A DNA stretch of 30,792 nt from JBGSOV01 sp964558715 (GTDB taxonomy: Bacteria; Patescibacteriota; Gracilibacteria; CAIRYL01; GCA-016699755): positions 1-30,792 of the forward strand of contig CAZLFD010000015.1 of NCBI GenBank assembly GCA_964558715.1, written 5' to 3'. The first letter of the stretch is position 1, and the number at the start of each line of letters is the position of its first letter. This document shows, in pieces, positions 14,190 to 23,900 of the stretch. The position numbers and the translations under genes are program-made. The notes under the pieces are model-generated. The model made no database searches, was not told where the DNA came from, and was given only the letters and a program-made list of their open reading frames with translations.

Positions 14190-15782
14190 ATGAAAAGTGC
14201 AACTTTTTTTAGCCGCTCCGGAGCAATCCTTTTCGGGTCAGCGCTCTTCCTTACTACCTCTGCAGCCATGGCCGCCGAGGTGCAGATCTTCAGCAATGAA
14301 GAGGTGCAAGAAAACTCTAATACTTTAATATTAGACAACGACGACACCGGAGGTGATGTCACCCTCCAGTTCGGAGCTTCACTAAATGAACAGATCTACT
14401 GGGATAATACCGGTGGACAGTTTATCTTTACCGATGATGCCAATATCCAGGGTGCTCTCGATGTCGACGGAGTCATTACTGCCGGTTCCGGTGATATCGC
14501 CATCACCGACGCTGTCGGTAACATCGACGGTGAAGTCATCGCCGACGATAGTATCGATGAAGACAGTATCGACTTCGGTACCGGAGTCGGGCAGATCGGT
14601 GCGGATGACCTTACAACTACCGATAACTTCTCTAATTCTGCCGCCACGAACGTACAGTCGAACTTGGAAGACATCGATGCCGCCGTTGGCGATCGTCAGT
14701 TTACCAACGAAGCCTATGTAACCGATGGGCAATCTGTCACTGCTTCTATCGAAGCCTTAGACGTGGCCATCGATAGTACTACCGGAACAACGAGCAATGC
14801 ATTTGTCCTCGATAGTGACGATACCGGAGGCAACGTAACACTTCAGTTTGGAACAGCACTGAACGAGCAAGTCTATTGGGATAATGCCGGTTCGACCTTT
14901 GTAATGACCGATGATGTGAATGTTCAAGGTAATGCCGATATCGACGGTACGCTTACCGTTGGCTCGGGCAATATTACGCTCACCGACGCTACTGGTAACA
15001 TCGATGGTGATGTGATTCAAGACGACACCATCGACGACGACAGCATCGATTTTGGTATGGGGGTCGACCAGGTCGGCGGTGATGATATCATTGTTACCGA
15101 TACCTTCGACAACTCGAATAATACCGATGTACAAAATGTTTTGGACGATGTCGACGCAGCCGTCGGCGTTCGTACCTACACCGAAGACAATTATGTGACC
15201 GACGGTGAATCGGTCGCATCCTCTATCGACTCCCTCGACCAACAGGTTGCAGACAACACGGGTGCGTTGGCTGGCAATTTTATGAAGAGCATCGACATCT
15301 CGATGAACGACCTGACCATCGATGCCGACGGCACGAATAACCTGGCTGATGTTTATACCGACATCGACACAGTGAACAATCAGGAGTATTACATCGTCAA
15401 GACTCAGCAAGCAGCACTGCAGGATGTCGATCTGAAATTCAAGATCAGACTCCCCCAAGATTTCAAGGACTTTACGAATAGTAATGATATTAGCTTCTTC
15501 TATCGTAATACCGGTTCCGATAATAGCGATAGCGCGCTCGATATTCTCGTAGAGGATGATGAAGGTGATGACGCCTTCACGGCAGCTGATGGCCAGGGGC
15601 TTTTTTCAGCAGCATGGACGGAATATACAGATGAATTCGACGGTGCCGGATTCGATCCGGCGGCTGGTGAGTACCTTTACATCACAGTGAAGGGTTATAC
15701 GAGCAACGACAGCGGTCAACAGAATCCCTATGCGGGAGCGATTGTCATCAACTACAACTCGAACGACGTGGTTGCACAATAA
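14190..15782 (+). CDS. Secreted acidic repeat protein with two 159-residue tandem units
   Basis: A 530-residue, very acidic exported protein with a signal peptide (KSATFFSRSGAILFGSALFL, cleaved near AMAA). From residue 43 it carries two tandem units of exactly 159 residues (43-201 and 202-360). Each unit begins LDxDDTGGxVTLQFGxxLNE, continues with WDN and FxxTDD, VDG/DG and SGxI, and includes DDSID-type Asp-rich stretches that may bind calcium. The C-terminal about 165 residues form a beta-sandwich related to the C-terminus of the protein at 10586. It is a monocistronic unit between the promoter at 14125 and the strong terminator at 15811. Its opening LQFG module links it to the proteins at 10586 and 16174. 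It is probably a structural surface or fibre protein. Confidence 0.85.
   Translation: MKSATFFSRSGAILFGSALFLTTSAAMAAEVQIFSNEEVQENSNTLILDNDDTGGDVTLQFGASLNEQIYWDNTGGQFIFTDDANIQGALDVDGVITAGSGDIAITDAVGNIDGEVIADDSIDEDSIDFGTGVGQIGADDLTTTDNFSNSAATNVQSNLEDIDAAVGDRQFTNEAYVTDGQSVTASIEALDVAIDSTTGTTSNAFVLDSDDTGGNVTLQFGTALNEQVYWDNAGSTFVMTDDVNVQGNADIDGTLTVGSGNITLTDATGNIDGDVIQDDTIDDDSIDFGMGVDQVGGDDIIVTDTFDNSNNTDVQNVLDDVDAAVGVRTYTEDNYVTDGESVASSIDSLDQQVADNTGALAGNFMKSIDISMNDLTIDADGTNNLADVYTDIDTVNNQEYYIVKTQQAALQDVDLKFKIRLPQDFKDFTNSNDISFFYRNTGSDNSDSALDILVEDDEGDDAFTAADGQGLFSAAWTEYTDEFDGAGFDPAAGEYLYITVKGYTSNDSGQQNPYAGAIVINYNSNDVVAQ
14316..14792 (+). repeat. First copy of a 477-base in-frame tandem repeat
   Basis: It encodes residues 43-201 of the protein at 14190. 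The next copy follows with no linker and the identical length of 159 codons. Shared landmarks are LQFG, the YWDN stretch, SG(D/N)I, GNIDG, DDSID/DSIDFG and VTDGxSV. Confidence 0.85.
14793..15269 (+). repeat. Second copy of the 477-base tandem repeat
   Basis: It encodes residues 202-360. Compared with the first copy it has many amino-acid substitutions but no length change, so the duplication is old and the length is under constraint. Confidence 0.85.
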
Positions 15783-15810
15783 AGCCTAGGAACACAAACA
15801 TGAAACAGGA

Positions 15811-15842
15811 AAAGAATCCCACTATGGTGGGATTCTTTTTTT
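15811..15842 (+). terminator. Strong intrinsic terminator
   Basis: AAAGAATCCCAC (15811-15822) pairs perfectly over 12 bp with GTGGGATTCTTT (15827-15838) around the loop TATG, and the T run extends from 15836 to 15842. The A-rich upstream arm also makes it usable in the reverse direction. It separates the gene at 14190 from the next unit. Confidence 0.9.
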
Positions 15843-16173
15843 AGTGTCATTCCGACTTACCAATCGAGCAAAATGAAAGCGGCATCAAGAACGCAGGGGC
15901 AAGCTGCAGCGTGCCCGCACCATACCGAATGCCAGATAGAGATGTCTGCCGACACACGCGTTCGGGCGTAAGATTTGATCAAAGGTTTTCGTACACTTCA
16001 GGCTTGCAGCCTAAAGTCTCTATGATTTTGAAAATGTATCAGTCGCCTTCGTGAATACATCATCGGATTATTGTTTGCCAAATGGCCTATTGCAAATTAC
16101 TTTTTTGAAATCGGTTTGCCAAAACGGAGTAAAAACAGGTATAAATATTTGTACAACTCTCTCTTTTTCATAA
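15843..16173 (+). other. Gap of 331 bases with two hairpins and a promoter
   Basis: No gene is visible. It holds a hairpin at 15897-15916 (GGGCA/TGCCC enclosing the palindrome GCTGCAGC), a small hairpin at 16000-16012 (AGGCT/AGCCT, loop TGC), and the promoter at 16116-16145. Confidence 0.6.
16116..16145 (+). promoter_or_regulatory. Promoter of the giant surface-protein operon
   Basis: TTGCCA (16116-16121) and TATAAA (16140-16145) are 18 bases apart. Transcription would start near 16152, about 22 bases before the GTG at 16174. It likely drives the three genes up to 25129. Confidence 0.55.
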
Positions 16174-17433
16174 GTGATTTTAACTCGTCAAATCAGCATT
16201 CTTGGCATTCTTCTCTTGCTGTGTCTGAGCGCACAGGCGAGTTTCGCTCAGCAGCGTATTTATTATGGCGACGAAAACTACAGTCTACCGCAGAAGACCC
16301 TCATCATCGACGAAAACGACCTAGGGGGCAATCTTAAGCTGCAATTCGGGAACTCACTCAACAAGTATATCCTGTGGGACAGTGGCACTTCGCAGTTCAC
16401 ATTCAGCGATAATGTCGACCTCGGTGGAAATGAAATGCGTGATTTTCGCGTGGAAAATGTCACCTCGGCACCCATTTGCGACGGTACCCGCACGGGGCGC
16501 ATGTACCACAATACCCTTAGCAGTAAGACTTTCGTCTGTGATGGTACCGACTGGGAGCAGATCGATCCTGATGGTGACAGGTGGAGTTTTAATGGTGGTG
16601 TGCTGTATCCGGAGACGGCGACCACTGACATCGCCATCGGTGGGGGCAGTTTGGCGTCATCGATGTTTTCCATCGATGAGGATACCGGAACATTCCTCTT
16701 TGGTGGCGACCAGTCAGCGAATCCGACCCTGAACTTCGAGGCGACAGATGGCGACGCCGGCACGTTCGGTTTCAATACAAACGACAGCTTTTATTTCAGC
16801 AATGCCAATGTCGGTATCGGTACCGTCGATCCGGCGAGTCCGCTGGTGGTCTATGAAAACACGACCGCAGAAGATGACAGCGTTGGCTTTACCATCGAGC
16901 AAGAAGGTACCGGAGATGCCCTTGCCCAATTTCTCCTGCCGACAGTACAACGCTGGGTAGTCGGTATCGATAACAGCGATGCTGATAAATTTAAAATCGC
17001 GAGCAGCCAAAGCCTCGACAGCGATGCGCATCTTACCATTCAGACCGATGGCTTTGTCGGTATTGGCACTGTTTCGCCGAACACGATGCTCCAAGTGGAT
17101 GGTGGCATCCTTGCGAGCGAAAACGCCCTCACCGCCTCAGCTACAATCGCCATCGACTGGAGAGACGGCAATCAGCAGACGGTGACCTTGAACCAGACCG
17201 GACACACCGTCACTTTCAGCAACTATCAACCCGGGCAGATCTTGCGCCTTATTGCCTGCCAAGATGGCACCGGCAGCCGCACCATCACCACTTGGCCGAG
17301 CGATATCGATTGGGCTGAGGATTACACGCCGGTGCTCACCACAACTCCCGGGCAATGTGATGTGCTCAGTTTTATCGCCACCAACGCTCGCGGCAGTGTG
17401 GAGATCTTCGGTTCTGCCGCGCTCAATTTTTAA
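16174..17433 (+). CDS. Secreted tail-fibre-like protein with GTG start
   Basis: A 419-residue exported protein. The GTG start gives a good signal peptide (ILTRQISILGILLLLCLSAQ, cleavage after SFA) and sits 22 bases from the predicted transcription start. An LQFG module is next (IDENDLGGNLKLQFGNSLNK, FTFSDNVDLGG). It is followed by a short Cys-containing unit (PICDGTRTGRMYHNTLSSKT), found also in phage tail and collar proteins, and by two tail-spike-type strand motifs (ANVGIGTVDPASPLVV and GFVGIGTVSPNTMLQVDG). The C-terminal about 90 residues (QTVTLNQTGHTVTFSNY to the end) resemble phage tail C-terminal beta modules. It leads the operon with the two giant proteins; the next gene begins 8 bases after its stop. 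Confidence 0.82.
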   Translation: MILTRQISILGILLLLCLSAQASFAQQRIYYGDENYSLPQKTLIIDENDLGGNLKLQFGNSLNKYILWDSGTSQFTFSDNVDLGGNEMRDFRVENVTSAPICDGTRTGRMYHNTLSSKTFVCDGTDWEQIDPDGDRWSFNGGVLYPETATTDIAIGGGSLASSMFSIDEDTGTFLFGGDQSANPTLNFEATDGDAGTFGFNTNDSFYFSNANVGIGTVDPASPLVVYENTTAEDDSVGFTIEQEGTGDALAQFLLPTVQRWVVGIDNSDADKFKIASSQSLDSDAHLTIQTDGFVGIGTVSPNTMLQVDGGILASENALTASATIAIDWRDGNQQTVTLNQTGHTVTFSNYQPGQILRLIACQDGTGSRTITTWPSDIDWAEDYTPVLTTTPGQCDVLSFIATNARGSVEIFGSAALNF

Positions 17434-17441
17434 GCTTTGGC

Positions 17442-20400
17442 ATGCCGAGTTGGCCACGCCTTCCATCGGCAGCGGGTGCGAGCGTTTTTCTCTTGTGTAG
17501 CAGCTGGCTTGTACTTGGTCAGCCACAGCTTCCTTGGCTCGGTTTTCCGCCGGATGCACCAATCGCTCACGCCGCGAAAGGCAATTTCGCCATCTATCGC
17601 GAAAATACCGGTCTCGATGCCATCAATACGACAGTAACGAATATCGACTGGGATACGACGGTAACGGAAGGGTCACCGTTCACCCTGCAAGGGAACAATA
17701 CCGATATCAACCTCGCCGATGCCGGGCACTATCTCGTACTCTATTCGGTGCCGACTCAAACCTCAGGAGGCAGCAACCGCTCCGAGATGCAGAGTTGGCT
17801 GCGCATCAACAATACCATTGACCTCGCCTATGGCCGCGGCCAGGGGTACATCCGCCGCGACAACGGCACCGATGAAGGCTACAACCACGGCGGCGCAATC
17901 ATCGAGGTGAGTGCCGACGATGACGTGCGCGTGCAGATGCAACGCACCGACAGCAACAGTGCCACCGTACAACGCCGCGCGGCTAAGTCGGGCATTTCGC
18001 TACTCAAACTGGATGATAGCTGGGATTACCTCCGGAGCCGTCCAAGTAGCAATCAGACCTTTGGTGCGGATACCAACTTCACAACGCTCACACTGGGGAC
18101 AGATGATGAACTTGACACTGGCAGCTTCAGCCGCAACGGCGGCGACATCACCCTCAAGCAGGTGGGACATTACCTCGTGACGTTCAATATGGGTGTCACT
18201 CATACGAGCGGATCGATCCGTATCAACGATGAGGCGCGGCTGACTCTTGATGGCAATGAGATCACGGGCACCAGGGTAACGAGCTATCTGCGCGGCAGCA
18301 ATGGCACCAACGATGGTATGCTCGTCTATGCCGGGATCATCAGTACCACGAGTGAAAATCAAGTGCTGAACGTACAAATCCGCCGCGAATCAGAGGTCAA
18401 TGCGAGCGGTCACAGCACCAAGGCTGCTGAAACGGGGGTAACCATCGCCAAACTGCCCGTGACGGCAGATTACATCCGCCTTGGCGAAACGCTTGGCGGA
18501 CAGAATCTGAGCACGACTCGCAGCGGCATCACCTGGGATACCACCTACGAAGAAGATCCGGTCAGTTTTGATCTCGACGCCACGAATACGGAGCGGATCA
18601 ATATCGAGTCAGATGCCGACTACCTCTTCTTCCACTCGATCTACGCGAGCCGCGGCGCGGGCAATAACACCCGTGAGACCCAGTTCCTCGAGTGGCGTAA
18701 AAACGGCAGCACGCTGTATCAGTACGGATCGAGCGGCCAATACAACCGCGGCGACCAGGGGAGTTATGACGCGCGTACGAGTGGCTCTTCTACCGGCTTT
18801 ATCGCCGATGGCCTCGTCGATACGGATTATCTCGAGCTGACACAGATCAATGAAGCAGTGGATACCACCTCCACCTACGAAGCCGGGCGCTTGGGCCTGC
18901 AGGGTGTGAACCTCACCCAACTGTTTGCCGATATCCCGTATACCGAGCTCATACGCTACCGCTGGCGCAACGATAATACGGATCTAAATAGCGGTGGTGG
19001 CTGGCTTGCCGCCGAAGATTCGGCGCTCAATATGGTAGAAAAGACCGACCGCTTGCGGCTGCGCCTTTCGATCGCCAACATCGGCACCGGAATTCAGGCA
19101 GCCGCAACCGCATACAAACTCCAGTTCGGTGACAAGACCGGACTCGGCTCGTGTGCCGCGATTTCGAGTTGGACGGGCGTGGGCGACAGCAGCAGTGACG
19201 CGTTTGCCCTGGCAACAAGTACGCATATCGACCCGGACGGAGAGACCACGACTGGGGCTCTGCTAAGTAATGTCGAAGGCTATACGCGCGAAAACGGCGA
19301 AGGCCTTGATGCGAGCGACACCACCGGTACCATCGGCCCGCTCGATTCTGGTGAATACACCGAACTCGAATTCAGCATCAACGTGACCAAAGCCGCCATC
19401 ACCGGCAATCAGTACTGCTTTCGCATCTACGACGTAACCGCCGACCAGCCGCTCAACCTCTATGCCAACTACCCCCGTCTCACCATTGCAGGGGTGGACC
19501 TAGAAACCGTCGGCGGCGAATACGGCACCGTCTCACTCAACAGCAATGGCTGGACGACAGTTGACCTAGAGGACAGCTATACCGATCTTGTCGTCGTCGC
19601 CTCTGCCCGGCACGCACCGAACAGCGATGCCCAACGCGCGCCTCGCATCAAAAACAAGACCGCCACCAGTTTCGATATCAAAGTCGATAACGAGGCGGGG
19701 TCGCTCAGCGGCACGACCATCGTCGACTGGCTCGCGATGGAAGCAGGTGCCCACAGCATCGATAATGGCACTGGGACGACAAAAGTCATCGCCGGCTCGG
19801 TGACGACAAGTATCAACAACTGTAACGGTAATTTTGAAAATGCCGGTACATCGGTCAGCTTCTCGCCCAATTTTAATGGTGTTCCGGCCGTACTCCACAC
19901 TATCGCCAGTGAAAACGATAGCGATTGGGTGGTGAGCCACGTGCGCGGTACCAGCGGTGCTCGTACAGACGAACCGTCGGCAAGTGGCATGCAAGTCTCG
20001 CTCAACCGCTCATTCGCCACCTGCGACCAACCTGCAGAAGCAGTGGACTACATCGCCTTCGACCAAGGACACGGTACGAATAATAGCGCCGAGTTCGACG
20101 CTGTTGTGGGAGGCGACAATGTGGGATGCTGTAGCAGCACTGGCTACTCTACAACCTATAGTTCGAGTTTTGCCTCCACACCCAAGGTGACGCTGGTCGC
20201 CCAACTCGGAGAAAATGGTGGCAATGGCGGTTATGCCGTCACCCACACCGGCAGTGTCGGCAGCGCGAGCACGCACTACAGCTCCATCGACGAAGACGGT
20301 CCCAGTGCCGACCGCAACCATACTACCGAACCGGTCGCCGTCATCGCTTTTGGCGAGAGTTCCGGCACGCTTGTGCATCAATCTCTCCCCGCCTTCGACC

Positions 20401-20936
20401 TCGATACCTACCGCTGGTACCGCAACGCCAACACCCAAACGCCGACAACCGCCCTCAATGCCGAAGACACTCCCCTCCCCCGGGTGGCGCGTAACGCGCG
20501 AGTCCGTTTGCGTGCCGCGCTGCAGATCGGACATGTGCAACTCGAGCAGAGCAGCCAGGCCTTCAAACTGCAATACGGCGAAGGCGGCGATTGCAGTTCC
20601 ATCGGCAGCTGGACCGACCTTGGCAGCCCGGCGGATACAACGGCCTGGCGAGGCGTAAACAACACCGAAGCCGACGGAAGTACGTTGACGACTTCACTGC
20701 TGAATAGCCAAAGCAATGCCCTGCAGACCTATGAAGAAGATGCGACGACGGGAACAAGCCCCAATGCGGTGAGTATTGGCGGCCGCGGCGAATGGGATTG
20801 GGCCATCCAGAACTATGCGGCAAAAACGAATACAAAATATTGCTTCCGTATTGTATTAAGCGATGGTACCGCCCTCTACTACACCCAATACCCGCAACTC
20901 AAAGCGGGTTCATTCCCCTCTTACACGACTTTCTAA
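17442..20936 (+). CDS. Giant secreted protein A: C1q-like repeats, RWRND modules and lectin-like domain
   Basis: A 1164-residue exported protein. The N-terminus has a hydrophobic signal followed by the motif WLVLGQPQLPWLGFPP, nearly the same as in the paralogue encoded next. Residues 47-203, 204-353 and 354-503 are three jelly-roll units that resemble C1q/TNF-like domains (for example NIDWDTT, AGHYLVLYSV). Residues 504-684 are an RWRND module (YRWRND, GWLAAED, RLRLRLSIANIG, YCFRIYD). Residues about 685-984 look like two or more H-type-lectin-like sandwiches (GTVSLNSNGWTTVDL and VDWLAMEAGAHSI). Residues 985-1164 are a C-terminal RWYRN module ending SYTTF. Its stop overlaps the start of the next gene (TAATG). 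It is probably a surface adhesin or fibre; the domain names are inferred from strand patterns, not a search. Confidence 0.82.
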   Translation: MPSWPRLPSAAGASVFLLCSSWLVLGQPQLPWLGFPPDAPIAHAAKGNFAIYRENTGLDAINTTVTNIDWDTTVTEGSPFTLQGNNTDINLADAGHYLVLYSVPTQTSGGSNRSEMQSWLRINNTIDLAYGRGQGYIRRDNGTDEGYNHGGAIIEVSADDDVRVQMQRTDSNSATVQRRAAKSGISLLKLDDSWDYLRSRPSSNQTFGADTNFTTLTLGTDDELDTGSFSRNGGDITLKQVGHYLVTFNMGVTHTSGSIRINDEARLTLDGNEITGTRVTSYLRGSNGTNDGMLVYAGIISTTSENQVLNVQIRRESEVNASGHSTKAAETGVTIAKLPVTADYIRLGETLGGQNLSTTRSGITWDTTYEEDPVSFDLDATNTERINIESDADYLFFHSIYASRGAGNNTRETQFLEWRKNGSTLYQYGSSGQYNRGDQGSYDARTSGSSTGFIADGLVDTDYLELTQINEAVDTTSTYEAGRLGLQGVNLTQLFADIPYTELIRYRWRNDNTDLNSGGGWLAAEDSALNMVEKTDRLRLRLSIANIGTGIQAAATAYKLQFGDKTGLGSCAAISSWTGVGDSSSDAFALATSTHIDPDGETTTGALLSNVEGYTRENGEGLDASDTTGTIGPLDSGEYTELEFSINVTKAAITGNQYCFRIYDVTADQPLNLYANYPRLTIAGVDLETVGGEYGTVSLNSNGWTTVDLEDSYTDLVVVASARHAPNSDAQRAPRIKNKTATSFDIKVDNEAGSLSGTTIVDWLAMEAGAHSIDNGTGTTKVIAGSVTTSINNCNGNFENAGTSVSFSPNFNGVPAVLHTIASENDSDWVVSHVRGTSGARTDEPSASGMQVSLNRSFATCDQPAEAVDYIAFDQGHGTNNSAEFDAVVGGDNVGCCSSTGYSTTYSSSFASTPKVTLVAQLGENGGNGGYAVTHTGSVGSASTHYSSIDEDGPSADRNHTTEPVAVIAFGESSGTLVHQSLPAFDLDTYRWYRNANTQTPTTALNAEDTPLPRVARNARVRLRAALQIGHVQLEQSSQAFKLQYGEGGDCSSIGSWTDLGSPADTTAWRGVNNTEADGSTLTTSLLNSQSNALQTYEEDATTGTSPNAVSIGGRGEWDWAIQNYAAKTNTKYCFRIVLSDGTALYYTQYPQLKAGSFPSYTTF

Positions 20937-23900
20937 TGCACTTACGACAGCGAATAACGGCTCTGGCGATAGGTTCATGTATCATAGTCGGCTGGCTCGT
21001 TATCGGCAAACCGCAAATCCCCTGGATCGGTTTCCCTCCCGGTCCGCCCTTGGCTGAAGCGGGCGATGGCGATATCGGCATCTTCCGCGAAGCCACCGGT
21101 GGCGATACTATTTCCACCACCGTGACCGATATCGACTGGGACACCACCGTACAGAGTGATAGTGCCTTTGCCTTGCAGGCAAACAATATCGATATCGATC
21201 TTGCTGATGCCGGTCACTACCTCGTGATGTATTCAGTGGTAACGGATGATAGCTCTGGTGGCAGTAGCCGAACCGAGACACAAAGCTGGCTGCGCCTGAA
21301 TGATACGACAAACCTCGCCTACGGGCGTGGGCAAAGCTATATCCGCCGCAGCGGGAATGCCGACGAAGGCTACAACGAGGGGGCAGCGATCATCGACGTA
21401 GCTGCCAACGACAACATTCGCCTGCAGATGCAGCGCACCGACAATAGTTCCGAAACCGTAGAGCGGCGGGCAAATGCCTCGGGTATCCAGTTTTTAAAAC
21501 TTCATGATTCTTGGGACTACCTTCGCACCCGCCCGACATCGAACCAGAGTTTCGGCAGCGACGAAAACTTCACCGATGTTGCTCTCGGCACCGATGACGA
21601 GATTGACAGCGGTAGCTTTTCACGCACCGGTGGCGCTATTACCCTGAAGCAAGGCGGGCATTATTTGGTCACCTACAACGTGGGCATCGTACACAACAAT
21701 AATCGTGTCAACGATGAGGTGCGATTGGTGATCGATAATGGCACTCCGATCGAGATTCCAGGCACTCGAGTGACGACCTATATGCGTGGTATAGAGGGTA
21801 CTTTTGACGGTATGGCCACCTGGGCCGGAATCATCTTTGTGACAGCAGACGATGTGCTCAAACTTCAAGTGCGACGAGAATCTGACAGTCAGCCCGGCAC
21901 GCACGAGATAAAGGCCGCCGAAAGCGGCATCACTATTGCCAAGCTCCCGGAGGGGGCAGATTTTGTGCGCCTTGGTGAGGCCAGTGGAGGGCAAGACCTG
22001 AGCACCTCGCGCACGGCTATCACTTGGGATAGCACGAAGGAAGAAGACTCCGATTCCTTCGAACACGATAATACGAACACTTCGCGCATCAACATCGAAG
22101 CGAACGATGACTACCTTTTTTTCCACTCCCTCTATGCCGATCGCGCCAGCCAATCAGATGGAACCCGTGAGACGCAATTGTTCGAGTGGCGCACGAACGG
22201 TTCCACCCTGCTACAATACGGGACATCCGGCCAATATAACCGTGGCGACCAAGGCGGTACCGATGCCTTTACGAGCGGCAGCTCTGGCGGCATCATCATG
22301 CCGGGGCTGAGCGATGCAGATTATGTGGAGCTGACGCAGATCAACGAAGCTGGCAACGGCACATCTACCTACCAAGCAGACCACATGGGCCTGCAGGGAG
22401 TAAACATCTCGTCACTCTTTATAACCAGCTTTCCCGTTACCAAGCAGTTGCACTTTCGTTGGCGTGATGACACTAGAGTACTCAATACCAACGGTGGCTG
22501 GCGAACAACAGAAGACACCAATACCCTCGGGGTAATCCCCGATCTCAGCGAAGTCTACCGTCTGCGTCTGGCAGTCGCCAATACGGGCACCGCTAGCGAG
22601 GCTGCCGCGAGGACCTACGAATTACAGTACGGCCGAAAAGAGACCATCTGCTCGGCAATCGCCGACTGGACAGGCGTGGGTGACGGCAGCGCCTTTACGA
22701 TGACAGCGACTCCGCAGATGAGCGAAGGCCAGGCGACGACTAGCGGCCTCCTCGCTAACGCTGAAGCATACACCCGCATTAGCGGAGAAGGGCGCGAAAG
22801 CGCGGATACTACTGGTTCGCTCGGGCCGCTCGCAGTAGATACGTTTGCAGAACTAGAATACAGCATCAGTGCCGACAGCGGGGTTAGCTTTGGCGACACC
22901 TATTGCTTCCGCGTCTACGATACCACGGCCGATGCCGCGATCGATGTGTACAGTGAGTTTCCTGAACTCACGATGGGCTTTGAAGAAATCCGCCAAAAAC
23001 ACTTCCGTTGGCGCAATGACTCGACAGATTTGAACAGTGATGGCGGGTGGTTGGCGGCAGAGGATGTGAACGGCGCCGGGGCCATCGAGGTAGATGATGT
23101 CCTCCGCTTGCGCTTGTATGTGGCCAACGAAGGGAACAAGACTGAAGCCGCCCCCAAGACCTACGAACTGCAGTACACCGAAAAAAACGGTAGCTGCGCC
23201 GCCAGTGGCGGCTGGGCGGGTATCGGCAATGCCAGTGACGCTTTTGAAATGCGTACCACTACGCATATCGACCCCGATGGGCAAGCGACAACGTCGGGGC
23301 TATTTACGAATGGAGAAGACTACACGCGTATCAACGGAGAAGGCCGCGAAGCAAACGACACCACCGCTGCCATCGGCAGTTTTAATCCTAATGAATATGC
23401 CGAATTGGAGTATAGTATTCGTGTTTCGACTGGCGCCGAACTCAGCAAGCAATATTGCTTTCGCCTCTACGATACCACCGGTGCCAGCGCACTCGATGGC
23501 TATGATGTGTATCCAGAACTCGTGATACGTGGCGGTCTCAACGTGCAAAAAATCATCGGTAGTATCAGTGGTACCTTATCTCAAGTCGAAACGATTCCCG
23601 CGCCCATTGCCGATTTGGAGCGTGCTTTTTTACTGTTTGATTTTTCTGGCGGCAGTTCGAGTGATAGCGAACCAAGAGAATCGATGTGTACGGCATACAT
23701 ATCATCCACTTCTCAGGTTACCGTCGAGAAATCGTCTACCAGCGGAACCTGTACGTACGCCATTTACGTGGTCGAAGCGCAAGACAAAGAGTTCATCGTG
23801 CGCGGCAGGGAATCAATCAGTATTGAGGGTGCAGAACTTTCGGATACTGGTACGGCAGATACCCTCAATAGTATCTTCGACAGCAGTAAAGCATTCATCT

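Noticed and set aside
14757..15458. A 233-codon minus-strand frame inside the repeat protein gene
   Set aside because: It is the antisense of Asp/Thr-rich repeat codons, giving Val/Ile-rich text with no support.
16025..16035. Palindrome ATTTTGAAAAT as an operator
   Set aside because: Short and AT-only; expected by chance and too far upstream of the promoter at 16116.
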